Assembly: GCA_016712105.1 (NCBI GenBank)
Contig: JADJRU010000005.1
Coordinates: forward strand, 1 to 64,000
Length of the DNA stretch: 64,000 nt
Origin: Ahniella sp.
Lineage (GTDB): Bacteria; Pseudomonadota; Gammaproteobacteria; Xanthomonadales; Ahniellaceae
Reading direction: 5' to 3'
Shown: positions 17,998 through 27,191 of the stretch, in pieces
Numbering within the stretch: position 1 is the first letter of the stretch
How the letters are laid out: each line of letters starts with the position of its first letter
Made by a program: the position numbers and the translations under genes
Notes under the pieces: generated by a model
What the model was told of the DNA's origin: nothing
Databases searched by the model: none
What the model saw: the letters and a program-made list of their open reading frames with translations, nothing else

Positions 17998-20667
17998 ATG
18001 CTCCGTGCGGAAGAGACACCACACAACGCAGAACACAAGCAGGCTTTTCTCAAGTTCCTGCCCAAGCGTCTGGATACCTTGACCAAACGCGGGCGTCGGC
18101 TGCTGATGGGCGGCTGGGACATCAACGCACTGAACGTGCTGTTTCAGGAAGTGCAAACGCTTGCGGGCGCCTCGGGCCGATACGGCCTCGTCGATGTCTC
18201 TGAATTGCTGTTTGCGATCGAGCTCAATCTGGCGCCCTGCATGGACGAGGTAACGTTACCCGACCAAGAGGCCTCGACCAGGTTTTCGGAACAACTGGCA
18301 CAGCTTGCGCGGTTCATCGGTCGGGAAGGGGCGGAGCCGATCGGCAAAGCAGCCGCAGCAACCAAAGCCGCGCCGGTCAAGTCGCATGTCCCTTTGCTGG
18401 TCACGCCGCCCAACGAGTATTGGCTTCGATGGAATTCGGCGCATGTCGACATCCCATCACCCGAATCGGCCGTCATCGAAGTCACGCCGCCGCCAACCGA
18501 AGCGTCCGGCAATGACTCGACCCGGCAAGCAGTCAGCACATTCACGCCATCTGCCCGCGGCGACTCCAAACCTGCCGAAGTACCCAAGCCTGCGCCCGCA
18601 ACGGCACCGGACCGAAGCATCTATCACCTGACCGATGGCAACGAACTGGCGCTCGAGATCGACAAGCGACTTGGAAGCGGCCGATTGCCCATCGAACAGG
18701 TGGAGGATGCCGCCGAACTCATCGAGGTGATCGGCGCGCTCACACCGGCCATGGTCATCGTGGATGCGGCGTTCATCGAATCCATCGACCGCATTGGCGA
18801 AACCTTGCGCGTCGCCCGCGCCCGCGCTTCCCAGAAAATCAGCTTCGTGGTGTTCACCGACACCAATGACATCGCCACCCGTCTGCGCGCCATGCGCGCG
18901 GGCGTCGACGCATTCATCGTGTTGCCGGCCGCCGCAAACGAGGTGATGACCCGCATCCAGGAACTGGCCGATGCCGACGCGTCGCAACCGTTCCGCGTGC
19001 TGATCGTCGAAGACGATCGCTCGCAGGCCCTGTTCGCCGAATCGATCCTGCGCAAGGCTGGCATGGAAACCCGTGCAGTCATGGATCCACTCAGTGCGCT
19101 CGAAGAACTCGAATCGTTCGACCCGGAACTGATCCTGATCGATTTGTACATGCCGGGTTGTGATGGCCTGGAACTGACCACGCTGATCCGCGAGCGCGAA
19201 GGGTTTTCTCATGTGCCGATCGTGTTCCTGTCGGGCGAGCACGACGAGGAAAAGCGCTTCGACGCACTCAGTGCCGGTGGTGACGATTACCTCGAAAAAC
19301 CCATTCGCCCCAAACACCTGATTTCGGCCGTGACGAACCGCGTTCGCCGTGCGCGTGGCACTCAGCGCCGCCAGCCGGTGGTGCCCACCAAACGCGAAGA
19401 CGCGTTCGGGTTGAGCGAGCGCACGTTTGTCATCGACAAACTCACGGAAATGCTCAGTGGCGAGGATGTCCGCCACCAGAAGGGCGGTGTGCTGTTCATT
19501 CTGGTCGAAGGTGCCCATACCATCCGCGAAAAGATCGGCCTCACGGCGTTCGACTCGCTGCTGGGGCAGGTCAGCACCTTTCTGTCCGGGCTGTTTGCCG
19601 GGCGCGATTACGCCGCCCGATACGGCGACACCACGTTCTTTGCGCTGATCCACGATCTCGATGAACAGGAATTGGTGGAGTTTGCGACCCGGATCCGTCA
19701 GGCCGTCGACAAGCAGATCTTCGAAGTCGGCGACCGCAGCAGCAGTGTCGCACTGAGCATCGGCATCTCGGCGTTCACGCAGAACTTCGGCGAAGCCGGA
19801 GCGATGCTGAACGCAGCCGAGCGTGCGTGTGCCCTGGCCCGCAAGAATCCCGAATCCCGCGTGGCGATGTTCCAGACCACGGTCACGAAGACCACCAGCG
19901 GCGAAGACGACGAGGTGGTTGAACTGCTGCGTGAGGCCATTCGCCAGGATCAGCTGCAGCTGCTCTTCCAGCCCATCGCGTCGTTGCGCGGCAGCGGAGA
20001 AGAACAGTTCCAGGCCTTTGCGCGACTGCGCGCCGATGGTGGCCGGATGTACTCGGCCGGCGTCATCGTCCCGCTTGCCGAACGCAACGGGCTGATCCAT
20101 GGCTTCGATCGCTGGACGCTCACCCGCTGCCTGATGGTGATCGGCGACCGCATGCGCGAAAACCACCCGGTTCGCTTGTTCGCAAACCAGTCCATCGATT
20201 GCATCAATGATCCGCAACGGCCGGCCTGGCTCAAAGCCCAGATCGATGCGCGCCAGGTCAACCCGGCCAACCTGGTCATCGAGCTGCGGACGGCCGACGC
20301 GGCCGCCCGGGTTCGTCAGGTGACCAGCTTCGCCGAGGCCATGAAGACGATTGGCATCAAGCTGTGCCTCAATGGTTTTGAATCGACGATGGGCAATTTC
20401 CAGTTGCTGCAACACGTGCCGGCCGACTACATCAAGCTGGCACCCAAATACACCCAGCCGGAAGGACAAACGCCCAATATCCGTGCCGAACTCCGCCAGA
20501 CGATCACGCATGTGCGCGAGCGCGGCATCCGTATCGTTGCGCCGCAAGTCGAGGACGCCCAGTGTGCCGCCGCACTGTGGAGCACAGGCGTCGACTACAT
20601 CCAGGGCGACTTTGTGCAGCAGGCCACGCAGAGCCTCGATTTTGACTTCGCTGCTGCGGCGATCTGA
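17998..20667 (+). CDS. Hpt-REC-REC protein with degenerate GGDEF and EAL domains
   Basis: 889-residue signalling protein. An N-terminal Hpt-like helical domain is followed by a Pro/Ala linker, a divergent first receiver (about 205-320), an intact second receiver (D382 in DLYMPGCDG, K434), then GGDEF-like and EAL-like folds. GGDEF is replaced by RYGDTTFF (541-548), EAL by QAF (672-674), and the downstream DFG motif by NGFES, so cyclase and phosphodiesterase activity are both unlikely. By analogy with FimX-type proteins it is probably a c-di-GMP receptor or scaffold. ATG 17998 is preferred over 17977 because AGGGG lies 9 nt before it. The hybrid kinase gene follows 130 bp downstream and is the likely phosphodonor. 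Confidence 0.85.
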   Translation: MLRAEETPHNAEHKQAFLKFLPKRLDTLTKRGRRLLMGGWDINALNVLFQEVQTLAGASGRYGLVDVSELLFAIELNLAPCMDEVTLPDQEASTRFSEQLAQLARFIGREGAEPIGKAAAATKAAPVKSHVPLLVTPPNEYWLRWNSAHVDIPSPESAVIEVTPPPTEASGNDSTRQAVSTFTPSARGDSKPAEVPKPAPATAPDRSIYHLTDGNELALEIDKRLGSGRLPIEQVEDAAELIEVIGALTPAMVIVDAAFIESIDRIGETLRVARARASQKISFVVFTDTNDIATRLRAMRAGVDAFIVLPAAANEVMTRIQELADADASQPFRVLIVEDDRSQALFAESILRKAGMETRAVMDPLSALEELESFDPELILIDLYMPGCDGLELTTLIREREGFSHVPIVFLSGEHDEEKRFDALSAGGDDYLEKPIRPKHLISAVTNRVRRARGTQRRQPVVPTKREDAFGLSERTFVIDKLTEMLSGEDVRHQKGGVLFILVEGAHTIREKIGLTAFDSLLGQVSTFLSGLFAGRDYAARYGDTTFFALIHDLDEQELVEFATRIRQAVDKQIFEVGDRSSSVALSIGISAFTQNFGEAGAMLNAAERACALARKNPESRVAMFQTTVTKTTSGEDDEVVELLREAIRQDQLQLLFQPIASLRGSGEEQFQAFARLRADGGRMYSAGVIVPLAERNGLIHGFDRWTLTRCLMVIGDRMRENHPVRLFANQSIDCINDPQRPAWLKAQIDARQVNPANLVIELRTADAAARVRQVTSFAEAMKTIGIKLCLNGFESTMGNFQLLQHVPADYIKLAPKYTQPEGQTPNIRAELRQTITHVRERGIRIVAPQVEDAQCAAALWSTGVDYIQGDFVQQATQSLDFDFAAAAI

Positions 20668-20797
20668 ACAAAGTGGCATGATCGGGTCAGGGACGCCTGT
20701 TCCGAGCCCGAAGCCGCGTCACTCCCCGTACACGCGGAATCAGGCCAGGACCGGCCAGTCAGCAATGACCGTGACGAACACATAGGAATTTCGAACG

Positions 20798-23209
20798 ATG
20801 CTACGTTGGATTGTGCTTGTAGTGGGCCTGGCAGGACTGGTGCTCGCCTCCGGAGTGGTGCTGACCGAACCGGCGCTGCTCAAATGGATCGGCATAGGTT
20901 TATCCGGTGCCGCATTGCTGGTGCTGCCGTTCCTCTCCGGCAGTGCGACCAATGACGCCGACCCCGGCAAGCCGATGCAGGCGTCATCCACCCTGCTCGG
21001 CCGTCTGCCGGAACTGAATCCGCTGCAGACCAAGGAGATCGCCGAACTGCGCACCGAAGTCGACAAACTGCGCAGCGTCGAGCGCGATCTGACTTCGGCC
21101 AAACAGTCCGCCGAAGCCGCGATGATGGCCAAGGGCGAGTTCCTGGCCACCATGAGCCATGAAATCCGCACACCACTGAACGGCATCATCCCGCTGCTTG
21201 ACCTGGTGCTCAGCACCAAGCTGGCGCCGGACCAGCGCGAATATCTGGTAACGGCACTGCAATCGGCACGGCAACTGCTGTCGATCGTCGACGATATCCT
21301 CGACTACTCGAAGATCGAAGCCAACAAGCTCGACCTCGAGACCACCGGCCTCAACATCAAGGAAGTGGTCGACAGCGTCACCCGCCTGATGTCCCGCAAC
21401 GCCGAGGGCAAGGGCCTGCAGTACACGGTGCAGATTGAACCGAGCGTCCGCCTCGCCTTGCGTGGTGACCCGACCCGACTGCGCCAGGTCCTCACCAATC
21501 TTGTCTCGAATGCCATCAAGTTCACCGAGAAGGGTTCGGTTACCGTCCACGTCAGCCGGCGCAACGACACCCGAACGCACCATGAGGTGCTGTTCGCGGT
21601 TCGCGACTCCGGCATCGGCATTTCGAACGAATCGCAACAACGCCTGTTCAAGGAATTCAGCCAGGCCGACAATTCGACCACCCGGACGTTTGGCGGCACC
21701 GGCCTCGGCCTTGCCATCTGCAAGCGCATCGTGGATCTCATGGGTGGGCAGATCGGCGTCAAGTCCGAGGTTGGCAAAGGATCGGTGTTCTGGTTCACGG
21801 TGCCGATGCTGAAAGCCGCTGGCGACATCACGCCCGGCCGCACCGATATAAACGGCGCCCGGACGTTGCTGATGTCGGGTGATCTGAATCTCGGCAAGCG
21901 CCTTGGCGCCCTGTTCCCCACCTGGAGCGTGTCGGTCACCGTGAGTAACACCGCGGCCGATGCCATGAACAAGCTCAAGGCCACGGCCAAGAATTCGAGC
22001 TTCTCCTACGAATACCTGCTGATCGACTTCGGCTCGATGCGCGCAACCGCGCTGAGTTTGCTTCGCGGCGTGTTGCGTGAGCCGGAACTGAGCGAAGTCC
22101 GGCTGATTGCACTCAACGGGGACGACCAGCTTCCTGAAGACTTCAAGACCGGCCCTCGCAGTATCGCGCTGAGCCGAACCGCTTCGGACATCGAGTTCCG
22201 CAACGCACTCCGGGCACTATTGAATCAGGAAGGCAATCAGGCAGCGTCCGGCAACGAAGCTGGTGCCGAAGCCATGGCAGCCGCCACGCATCTCCTCGCC
22301 GAGGCGCCCGTCGCCAGCGAGGCCGCTATGCGTCCTGCGCCGGTTGCCGCAGTGTCGGCACCCGCAGTCTTCACCCCGGCCCAGCCGGTCGAAGGCGGCG
22401 TCGGCGGGCATGTCCTGCTGGTTGAGGATAATCCGGTGAACCGTCAGGTCGCCCAGCGTTTGCTCACGCTGATCGGCGTGAGTTTCGAAGTGGCCGAGAA
22501 CGGCAAGATTGCCGTCGAGAAGGCGGCAACCGGTCAGTTCGATTGTGTGCTCATGGATTGCCAGATGCCGGTCATGGACGGTTACACGTCCACTCGCACG
22601 ATGCGCAAGCTGGAAGCCGAGGGCCAGGTCACGAAACGACCGATCGTCGCCATGACGGCCAACGCGATGGTCGGTGATCGCGAAAAATGTCTGGCCGCCG
22701 GCATGGACGACTACATGTCCAAGCCCCTGAACCGTAACCTGATCGAGCAGATGCTTCGGAAATGGTTGCCGCCCGGTGCACAATCGCGCGTCGTCGAGGC
22801 AACACCGGCTTCAACACCCGCACCGCGGCCGGCACCGCGCTTCGCGCCGGCACCGATTGCCGGAGGCAACGATTCCGCGATCGACAACCGCCTCGTCTCG
22901 GACCTGATGGAAATCATGGGCGCAGAGTTCTCCGAACTGGTGCGGGTCTACCTGGAAGACACGCCGAAGGCTCTGTCACAGTTGGAACGTGCTGCCCAGA
23001 CCAACGACGTGGAATCCCTGATTGCCCCGGCGCACTCGCTCAAGTCGACCAGCGCCAATCTTGGCGCCCTGCGGCTCTCGGACATGGCAAAACGGCTGGA
23101 ACACGGTGCACGCATGGGTGAACTGGGTGAGCCCGCACTGCTGGTCGCGCAGATCTACAACGAGTACCAACGTGCAGCGGCCCAACTTCGGCAGATGATC
23201 ACGAACTGA
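20798..23209 (+). CDS. Hybrid sensor histidine kinase (HisKA-HATPase-REC-Hpt)
   Basis: 803-residue membrane kinase. Two N-terminal helices with almost no periplasmic loop are followed by a coiled coil, HisKA with H121 in MSHEIRTPLNG, an ATPase domain with GGTGLGLAICKRIV, a degenerate receiver-like segment (about 350-470), a receiver with D587 (LMDCQMPVMDG) and an Hpt domain with H746 (APAHSLKSTS). All phosphorelay residues are present. The small extracytoplasmic part suggests it senses a membrane or cytoplasmic cue. Its neighbour upstream is the REC/GGDEF/EAL-like protein, so the pair probably forms one relay. Confidence 0.9.
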   Translation: MLRWIVLVVGLAGLVLASGVVLTEPALLKWIGIGLSGAALLVLPFLSGSATNDADPGKPMQASSTLLGRLPELNPLQTKEIAELRTEVDKLRSVERDLTSAKQSAEAAMMAKGEFLATMSHEIRTPLNGIIPLLDLVLSTKLAPDQREYLVTALQSARQLLSIVDDILDYSKIEANKLDLETTGLNIKEVVDSVTRLMSRNAEGKGLQYTVQIEPSVRLALRGDPTRLRQVLTNLVSNAIKFTEKGSVTVHVSRRNDTRTHHEVLFAVRDSGIGISNESQQRLFKEFSQADNSTTRTFGGTGLGLAICKRIVDLMGGQIGVKSEVGKGSVFWFTVPMLKAAGDITPGRTDINGARTLLMSGDLNLGKRLGALFPTWSVSVTVSNTAADAMNKLKATAKNSSFSYEYLLIDFGSMRATALSLLRGVLREPELSEVRLIALNGDDQLPEDFKTGPRSIALSRTASDIEFRNALRALLNQEGNQAASGNEAGAEAMAAATHLLAEAPVASEAAMRPAPVAAVSAPAVFTPAQPVEGGVGGHVLLVEDNPVNRQVAQRLLTLIGVSFEVAENGKIAVEKAATGQFDCVLMDCQMPVMDGYTSTRTMRKLEAEGQVTKRPIVAMTANAMVGDREKCLAAGMDDYMSKPLNRNLIEQMLRKWLPPGAQSRVVEATPASTPAPRPAPRFAPAPIAGGNDSAIDNRLVSDLMEIMGAEFSELVRVYLEDTPKALSQLERAAQTNDVESLIAPAHSLKSTSANLGALRLSDMAKRLEHGARMGELGEPALLVAQIYNEYQRAAAQLRQMITN

Positions 23210-23250
23210 TTCCGGTTGCGGCTCGTTGGGGACGGGAGGGCCGTGCTTCT

Positions 23251-23361
<111 letters not shown>

Positions 23362-23394
23362 AATCTGGCGACAAACAAATTTCGCGCCAGGCGG

Positions 23395-23446
23395 CCCCTC
23401 ATCCGGTCCTGCGGACCACCTTCTCCCGTTTTCACGGGAGAAGGCA
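23395..23446. repeat. REP-like hairpin repeat, type A
   Basis: Core CCCTCATCCGG followed by a small TCCTGCGGA hairpin and a CTTCTCCCGT…ACGGGAGAAG hairpin. Nearly the same sequence, inverted, is at about 52.10-52.15 kb, and a variant is at 33234-33290. Confidence 0.8.
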
Positions 23447-23464
23447 GGTCTGATGTGCGGGTCG

Positions 23465-24034
23465 TTACTTGGCCAGGCGTCCAGTACGAAGGAAGGCGCC
23501 GCGTTGCGGGCGTCGGGTGTCTTCGAACTGCGGCGGGATGGCCCGTTCCGGCAACAGACAGACCGATTGTGCGTGCAACGACAGGTGCGTGAGCGCACGG
23601 TCGTAGACCTCACGCTTGAAGTCGACGACATTGTCGAGCGGATACCAGAACTGCACCCAGGTGAAGATATCGAACTCGGGTTTGTCGGCGGTATCGAGAC
23701 GCACGTCGTCGTCCTTGCCGACCATCCGCAGCAGAAACCACACCTGCTTCTGGCCGAGGCAAACCGGCTTCTCGCGTCGCCGTACATATCTTTTGGGCAG
23801 CCGGTAACGCAGCCAACCCGGCGTCGAAGCCAACACCTCGACATGCTCGGGGGCCAACCCGGTTTCCTCACGCAACTCGCGGTACATGGCCTCGAGCGGC
23901 GTTTCGTCAGAATGTATGCCGCCCTGAGGGAACTGCCAGCCGTCACGGGACACCCGGCGCGCCCAAAACACGCGCCCGTCGTCCTGCATCAGCACAATGC
24001 CCACGTTGGGTCGGTAGCCATCGGGATCGATCAC
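23465..24034 (-). CDS. rppH: RNA pyrophosphohydrolase RppH (Nudix)
   Basis: 189-residue Nudix hydrolase that removes pyrophosphate from 5'-triphosphate mRNA ends and starts RNase E-dependent decay. The Nudix box GGIHSDETPLEAMYRELREE is complete, and the family N-terminus IDPDGYRPNVGIVL is present. I place the start at GTG 24034, with GGAG 9-10 nt upstream, rather than at the longer ORF start (24097), because the resulting protein begins exactly as RppH does. It is convergent with the hybrid kinase. Confidence 0.93.
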   Translation of the reverse strand: MIDPDGYRPNVGIVLMQDDGRVFWARRVSRDGWQFPQGGIHSDETPLEAMYRELREETGLAPEHVEVLASTPGWLRYRLPKRYVRRREKPVCLGQKQVWFLLRMVGKDDDVRLDTADKPEFDIFTWVQFWYPLDNVVDFKREVYDRALTHLSLHAQSVCLLPERAIPPQFEDTRRPQRGAFLRTGRLAK

Positions 24035-24280
24035 GATCTTGAGGCTCCAAAACTTTTGTCTGCGGCGATTGTTCCATGGCCAAGCCGGGCCAGACAAGCA
24101 ACATGAGCGCGACCTGAATCCGGACGCCCAAAATCCGGGATTTTGGGCCGGCGACCATCCCCGGACTTGACTTTGAACCCCGTCCTAACAACAATCCCGG
24201 CCCCTTCCAAAGAAGGTGCCAGGCCCAAAGCCCGGCGAACAGCACGCATTCAGTGCCGAAGCAGTAGAATCTGTCGAAAT

Positions 24281-24357
24281 GGCTATGTAGCTCAGCCGGT
24301 TAGAGCGTGGCACTCATAATGCCGAGGTCGGTGGTTCGAGTCCACCCATAGCCACCA
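24281..24357 (+). tRNA. tRNA-Met (anticodon CAT)
   Basis: 77-nt cloverleaf with encoded CCA. The acceptor stem GGCTATG/CATAGCC is a perfect 7 bp, the D and T arms (GTTCGAGT loop region) are canonical, and the anticodon CAT is at 24315-24317. The first base pair is G-C and the anticodon stem lacks three consecutive G-C pairs, so it reads as elongator Met rather than initiator. Confidence 0.97.
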
Positions 24358-24380
24358 CAAATCAGTTTACAATCAATTGG

Positions 24381-24755
24381 TTACGACGACTCAGCCCGCC
24401 ATCGACGCGGGCTTTTTTGTGCCCGGTTCGTGCCCATTCTGTGCCCGAATTTTCGGCGCAACCCAGCGGCATCTTCTGGCATATCGCTGCGCATGCCGTG
24501 CGGGATCTGGTCGTACGCCTCGGCGAGCGCGTGCTCGTCAAGCAGACGTCGATCGTCGTCCTGCAGCGGATTGCCGAACGCATCGGGGTCAAAGTCACGC
24601 ATGGCGCACTCTGCAAGAGCGAGTCGCGATGGATGCCGAACATCGGCGCGCTTGGCGTCGGCGGTGAAGCGTTCTACGGCACAGCACAGATCGCGAACAG
24701 CGCGCGCGACCTGTTCAGTCGCGACATCGATATCGAGCCACTGGCGATCGGGCAC
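24381..24755 (-). CDS. Uncertain hypothetical ORF after the tRNA
   Basis: 124-codon GTG-started frame of unknown function. The first two thirds have codon use like the neighbours (many GAC/GAT and CGC codons), but the 3' end runs through the tRNA terminator hairpin and no ribosome site is visible. The C-terminal FGHRMGTNRAQKSP piece lies where an integrase tail would sit after a tRNA attachment site, but no integrase domain can be recognised. Confidence 0.25.
   Translation of the reverse strand: MPDRQWLDIDVATEQVARAVRDLCCAVERFTADAKRADVRHPSRLALAECAMRDFDPDAFGNPLQDDDRRLLDEHALAEAYDQIPHGMRSDMPEDAAGLRRKFGHRMGTNRAQKSPRRWRAESS
24393..24418 (+). terminator. Rho-independent terminator after tRNA-Met
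   Basis: AGCCCGC (24393-24399) pairs with GCGGGCT (24407-24413) over a 7-nt loop, followed by a T-run, about 35 bp after the tRNA. Confidence 0.8.
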
Positions 24756-24812
24756 GAAGACGAATAGCCGCGTGTGGCATCATGCTGTGTGTCCAGCAAC
24801 CCCGAGGCGAAC

Positions 24813-25079
24813 ATGGCGACCAAGAAGCTGAAGCACGAAGCGGAACTGTTCAAGGCCGCGCTGATCGCTGGCGTGAAGTACGCAGAAGGACGCAAGGCGG
24901 TGGAATTCGAGGCGACCGATTCCGCGGGTCAGAAATTGCTGTATGTCTATCGCCTGCTCGTGCACGACAAGATCATTCAGCCGATGCCCGAAGACCAGGT
25001 CGCCGAGAAGACCATGCGCCACAAACTGGCCCTATGGCATGCGCGCAGCTTGCCGAAAGGTCATCCGCTGCTGGATTGA
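24813..25079 (+). CDS. DUF5062-like small protein
   Basis: 88-residue soluble protein. The core IYRLLVHDKIIQPMP-like segment (here VYRLLVHDKIIQPMP) and the ending HKLALWHARSLPKGHPLL fit what I recall of DUF5062. Function is unknown. ATG 24813 is chosen because GAGG precedes it by about 7 nt; the frame extends to 24774 without a better start. Confidence 0.65.
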   Translation: MATKKLKHEAELFKAALIAGVKYAEGRKAVEFEATDSAGQKLLYVYRLLVHDKIIQPMPEDQVAEKTMRHKLALWHARSLPKGHPLLD

Positions 25080-25478
25080 ATCCTCGAACAGTGCAAGGCA
25101 TCGATCTTGATCCTGATTTCGCGACACCGATTTGGCCTTGATCTGGATGAAGATATCCGAGAGCGGAAGAGTCATCCGGGGTTTGTGGGGGTATTGATGG
25201 TCTGGAAGACCGTGCCCGCCAACTCGAATCGGATTCGATGTGTTGCGCTCGGATATCGCAATTTGACGATCTGGATTCAGGGCTGAGACTCCCCGGAACA
25301 CGCGAATCCACTGAGTGTGATCGACCCGAAGCGGACGTCCATTCCCATACAGGGCGGATGAAGTTTGCGTTCGTTGTCGAACAGACGGAGTGCAGAGTCA
25401 CAGTCAGGCTGGGTATGCGCGGCGATTACGACTCGCGTTGCGCTCGCGCATTCGCGAGACCACAAGCTGGAGCCAGCC
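25080..25478. other. Intergenic stretch, nothing recognised
   Basis: About 400 bp between the DUF5062-like gene and the CsbD gene. The short frames here have no ribosome site or recognisable protein. It probably holds the csbD promoter, but I see no convincing -35/-10 pair. Confidence 0.5.
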
Positions 25479-25661
25479 ATGAACAAAGATCAGACAGCCG
25501 GACGCATCAAGGAAGTCAAGGGAACGGTCAAGAAGGTCGCTGGCCGCATCACCGGTGACAAGACACTGGAAAACAAGGGCAAGGTGCAGAACGCACTCGG
25601 CGAGGCGCAGTCTGCGTTTGGAGACGCCAAGGCTGACCTGAGCAAGGCTCTGAACAAGTAG
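25479..25661 (+). CDS. CsbD family stress-response protein
   Basis: 60-residue hydrophilic, Lys-rich protein of the CsbD-like family, with the typical GRIKEVKGTVKKVAGRITGD repeat and GKVQNALGEAQ. Members are induced by general stress (SigB in Bacillus); the biochemical role is unknown. GGAG lies just before ATG 25479. With rpoS in the window, stationary-phase control is plausible but not shown. Confidence 0.88.
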   Translation: MNKDQTAGRIKEVKGTVKKVAGRITGDKTLENKGKVQNALGEAQSAFGDAKADLSKALNK

Positions 25662-25958
25662 ACCACTGTCGCGATACCGCGCACGCCCCCGCAGCGAGGG
25701 GCGTGCGTTCCTTAAACCGCTTGTTGAAACCGGCGGAACAACTTTGTGAGTCATAGTCGCTATCGCCATGCATTTCATGGATGAGCGCACAGCATCCCAG
25801 CCCGATCCATGGCCACGGTGCGATGACGTACAGACTCGCGGACGAAACAAACGGGATACTGCGCCGCACTGCTGATTCCGAGACGCCATGACGGCGTCCG
25901 ATCAGACGACATCCCACACGCGTTGCAGGCCATTTCCGGCCACACGCAGGAGCAATTC

Positions 25959-26381
25959 ATGAAAACCCTCGGCATCTTGATTGCCACAGCGCTGCTTGGC
26001 GGCTGCGCATCGACCTCATACCGACCTGTTCAGGAGACCGATTTCGATCGCTGGGCAAGCCAAGGCTGCACACGTTCCGGGGAGCAATTTGCGGTGACCG
26101 CACAAGTGAATTCTGCGACACGCGAGAACATTGTGCTGTGGAACGGCTTCGACAACTCGCGGACGGTTTCGGTGCAACTCCCGAAACAAGGAGCCCGCAG
26201 CACGATGCGTGGCTGGTTCGGCAAGAACCGCTATGAACTGAGTTATGAGCGGCTCAACGAGTTGCGCGTGAGGGCCACGCCGATCACGCTCTCGCTGCGC
26301 TGTGAAGCGCCGCGCATGGCGCCATTCGCCGACCGCTTCAGCTATTTCGAGGACGGACAGCGAGTTGAATTCGAGTTCTGA
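25959..26381 (+). CDS. Small lipoprotein of unknown function
   Basis: 140-residue predicted outer-membrane lipoprotein. The signal peptide ends in lipobox LLGGC (cysteine about residue 16). The mature part has two further cysteines and a beta-rich look but no recognised domain. CAGGAG precedes ATG 25959. No operon partner. Confidence 0.7.
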   Translation: MKTLGILIATALLGGCASTSYRPVQETDFDRWASQGCTRSGEQFAVTAQVNSATRENIVLWNGFDNSRTVSVQLPKQGARSTMRGWFGKNRYELSYERLNELRVRATPITLSLRCEAPRMAPFADRFSYFEDGQRVEFEF

Positions 26382-26435
26382 GTGATTCGAGGCAATCCGC
26401 GCTGCATGATCTGCTGACAGCCAACTGAAAGCAGG

Positions 26436-27104
26436 TCAGCGTCGCCGCTGGCGGTTAAACCGCCGCCGCACCTGCGGCAGCAACAAACCAAGCCCCAGAT
26501 AATAGGCGCCCCATGCAACCACATAGACGATGGCATGCGCCGACTGGCCATCGTCTTTTGACGGTGCGATGCCAGACCCCAGCATCAGCAACAGGATGGC
26601 GACCACAAGACACGCCCATGCCGTGCCGGCGGTGAGTTCGATCGCGCGGCAGTGGTCGATGCTGAACCAGGCGATCCCGCGGGGTGGCGCAACACGTGAC
26701 GCGAGCAGCCACGCGCCACTGGCTATTGCCCATGGCGCATCCAACTGTACCGCTTTGACGCTGCCCGCCAATGCCACACCAAACAAGCCCACCAGCACGG
26801 TGGCAGCACGCATGGCCGTTGATGCATGTCGAATCGCCTGCCCTGCGCATACCGCCAGCAGAGCCATCGGAAACTCGAACATCACCTGTGCCAACAGGAC
26901 GTCGGAGGCGTGCGTAAACAGGTCGGGCGATATCTTGCTGCCGATCAGCAACATGGTCACCACAAAAGCGCCGGTTGCCAGTTCGCGCCAATCAACCTGC
27001 TGTGCCCAACGCTCGGCCGCCGCCGTCGACGACGCGGAAGCGCTTTGCGATTCCGTGAGATGGGACCGGACACTCCGGGACTTCGATCTTCGTCGCTTCG
27101 ACAT
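26436..27104 (-). CDS. Multi-pass membrane protein, unknown
   Basis: 222-residue protein with a strongly basic N-terminus (SKRRRSKSRS) and about five hydrophobic helices, ending in a basic RRRFNRQRRR tail. No family recognised. The frame runs upstream to 27158; ATG 27104 is chosen because it begins just before the basic segment, with low certainty. Confidence 0.55.
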   Translation of the reverse strand: MSKRRRSKSRSVRSHLTESQSASASSTAAAERWAQQVDWRELATGAFVVTMLLIGSKISPDLFTHASDVLLAQVMFEFPMALLAVCAGQAIRHASTAMRAATVLVGLFGVALAGSVKAVQLDAPWAIASGAWLLASRVAPPRGIAWFSIDHCRAIELTAGTAWACLVVAILLLMLGSGIAPSKDDGQSAHAIVYVVAWGAYYLGLGLLLPQVRRRFNRQRRR

Positions 27105-27191
27105 GTGCAGATGATGGCGCCTGACCCGGAAACTTCGTTCGCAGAAAGGCCGGCTCATCGTCGGCCTCTTTCTCCTGATTAACGCCGACCG

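Noticed and set aside
19600..20100. Active diguanylate cyclase or phosphodiesterase in the protein at 17998-20667
   Set aside because: The catalytic motifs are replaced (GDTTF for GGDEF, QAF for EAL).
18457..20679. 740-codon minus-strand frame opposite the REC/GGDEF/EAL protein
   Set aside because: Antisense shadow of a clear multidomain gene; no domain recognised.
24127..24147. 9-bp inverted repeat upstream of the tRNA, considered as a terminator
   Set aside because: No U-run on either strand and not adjacent to a gene end in the right orientation; left unassigned.
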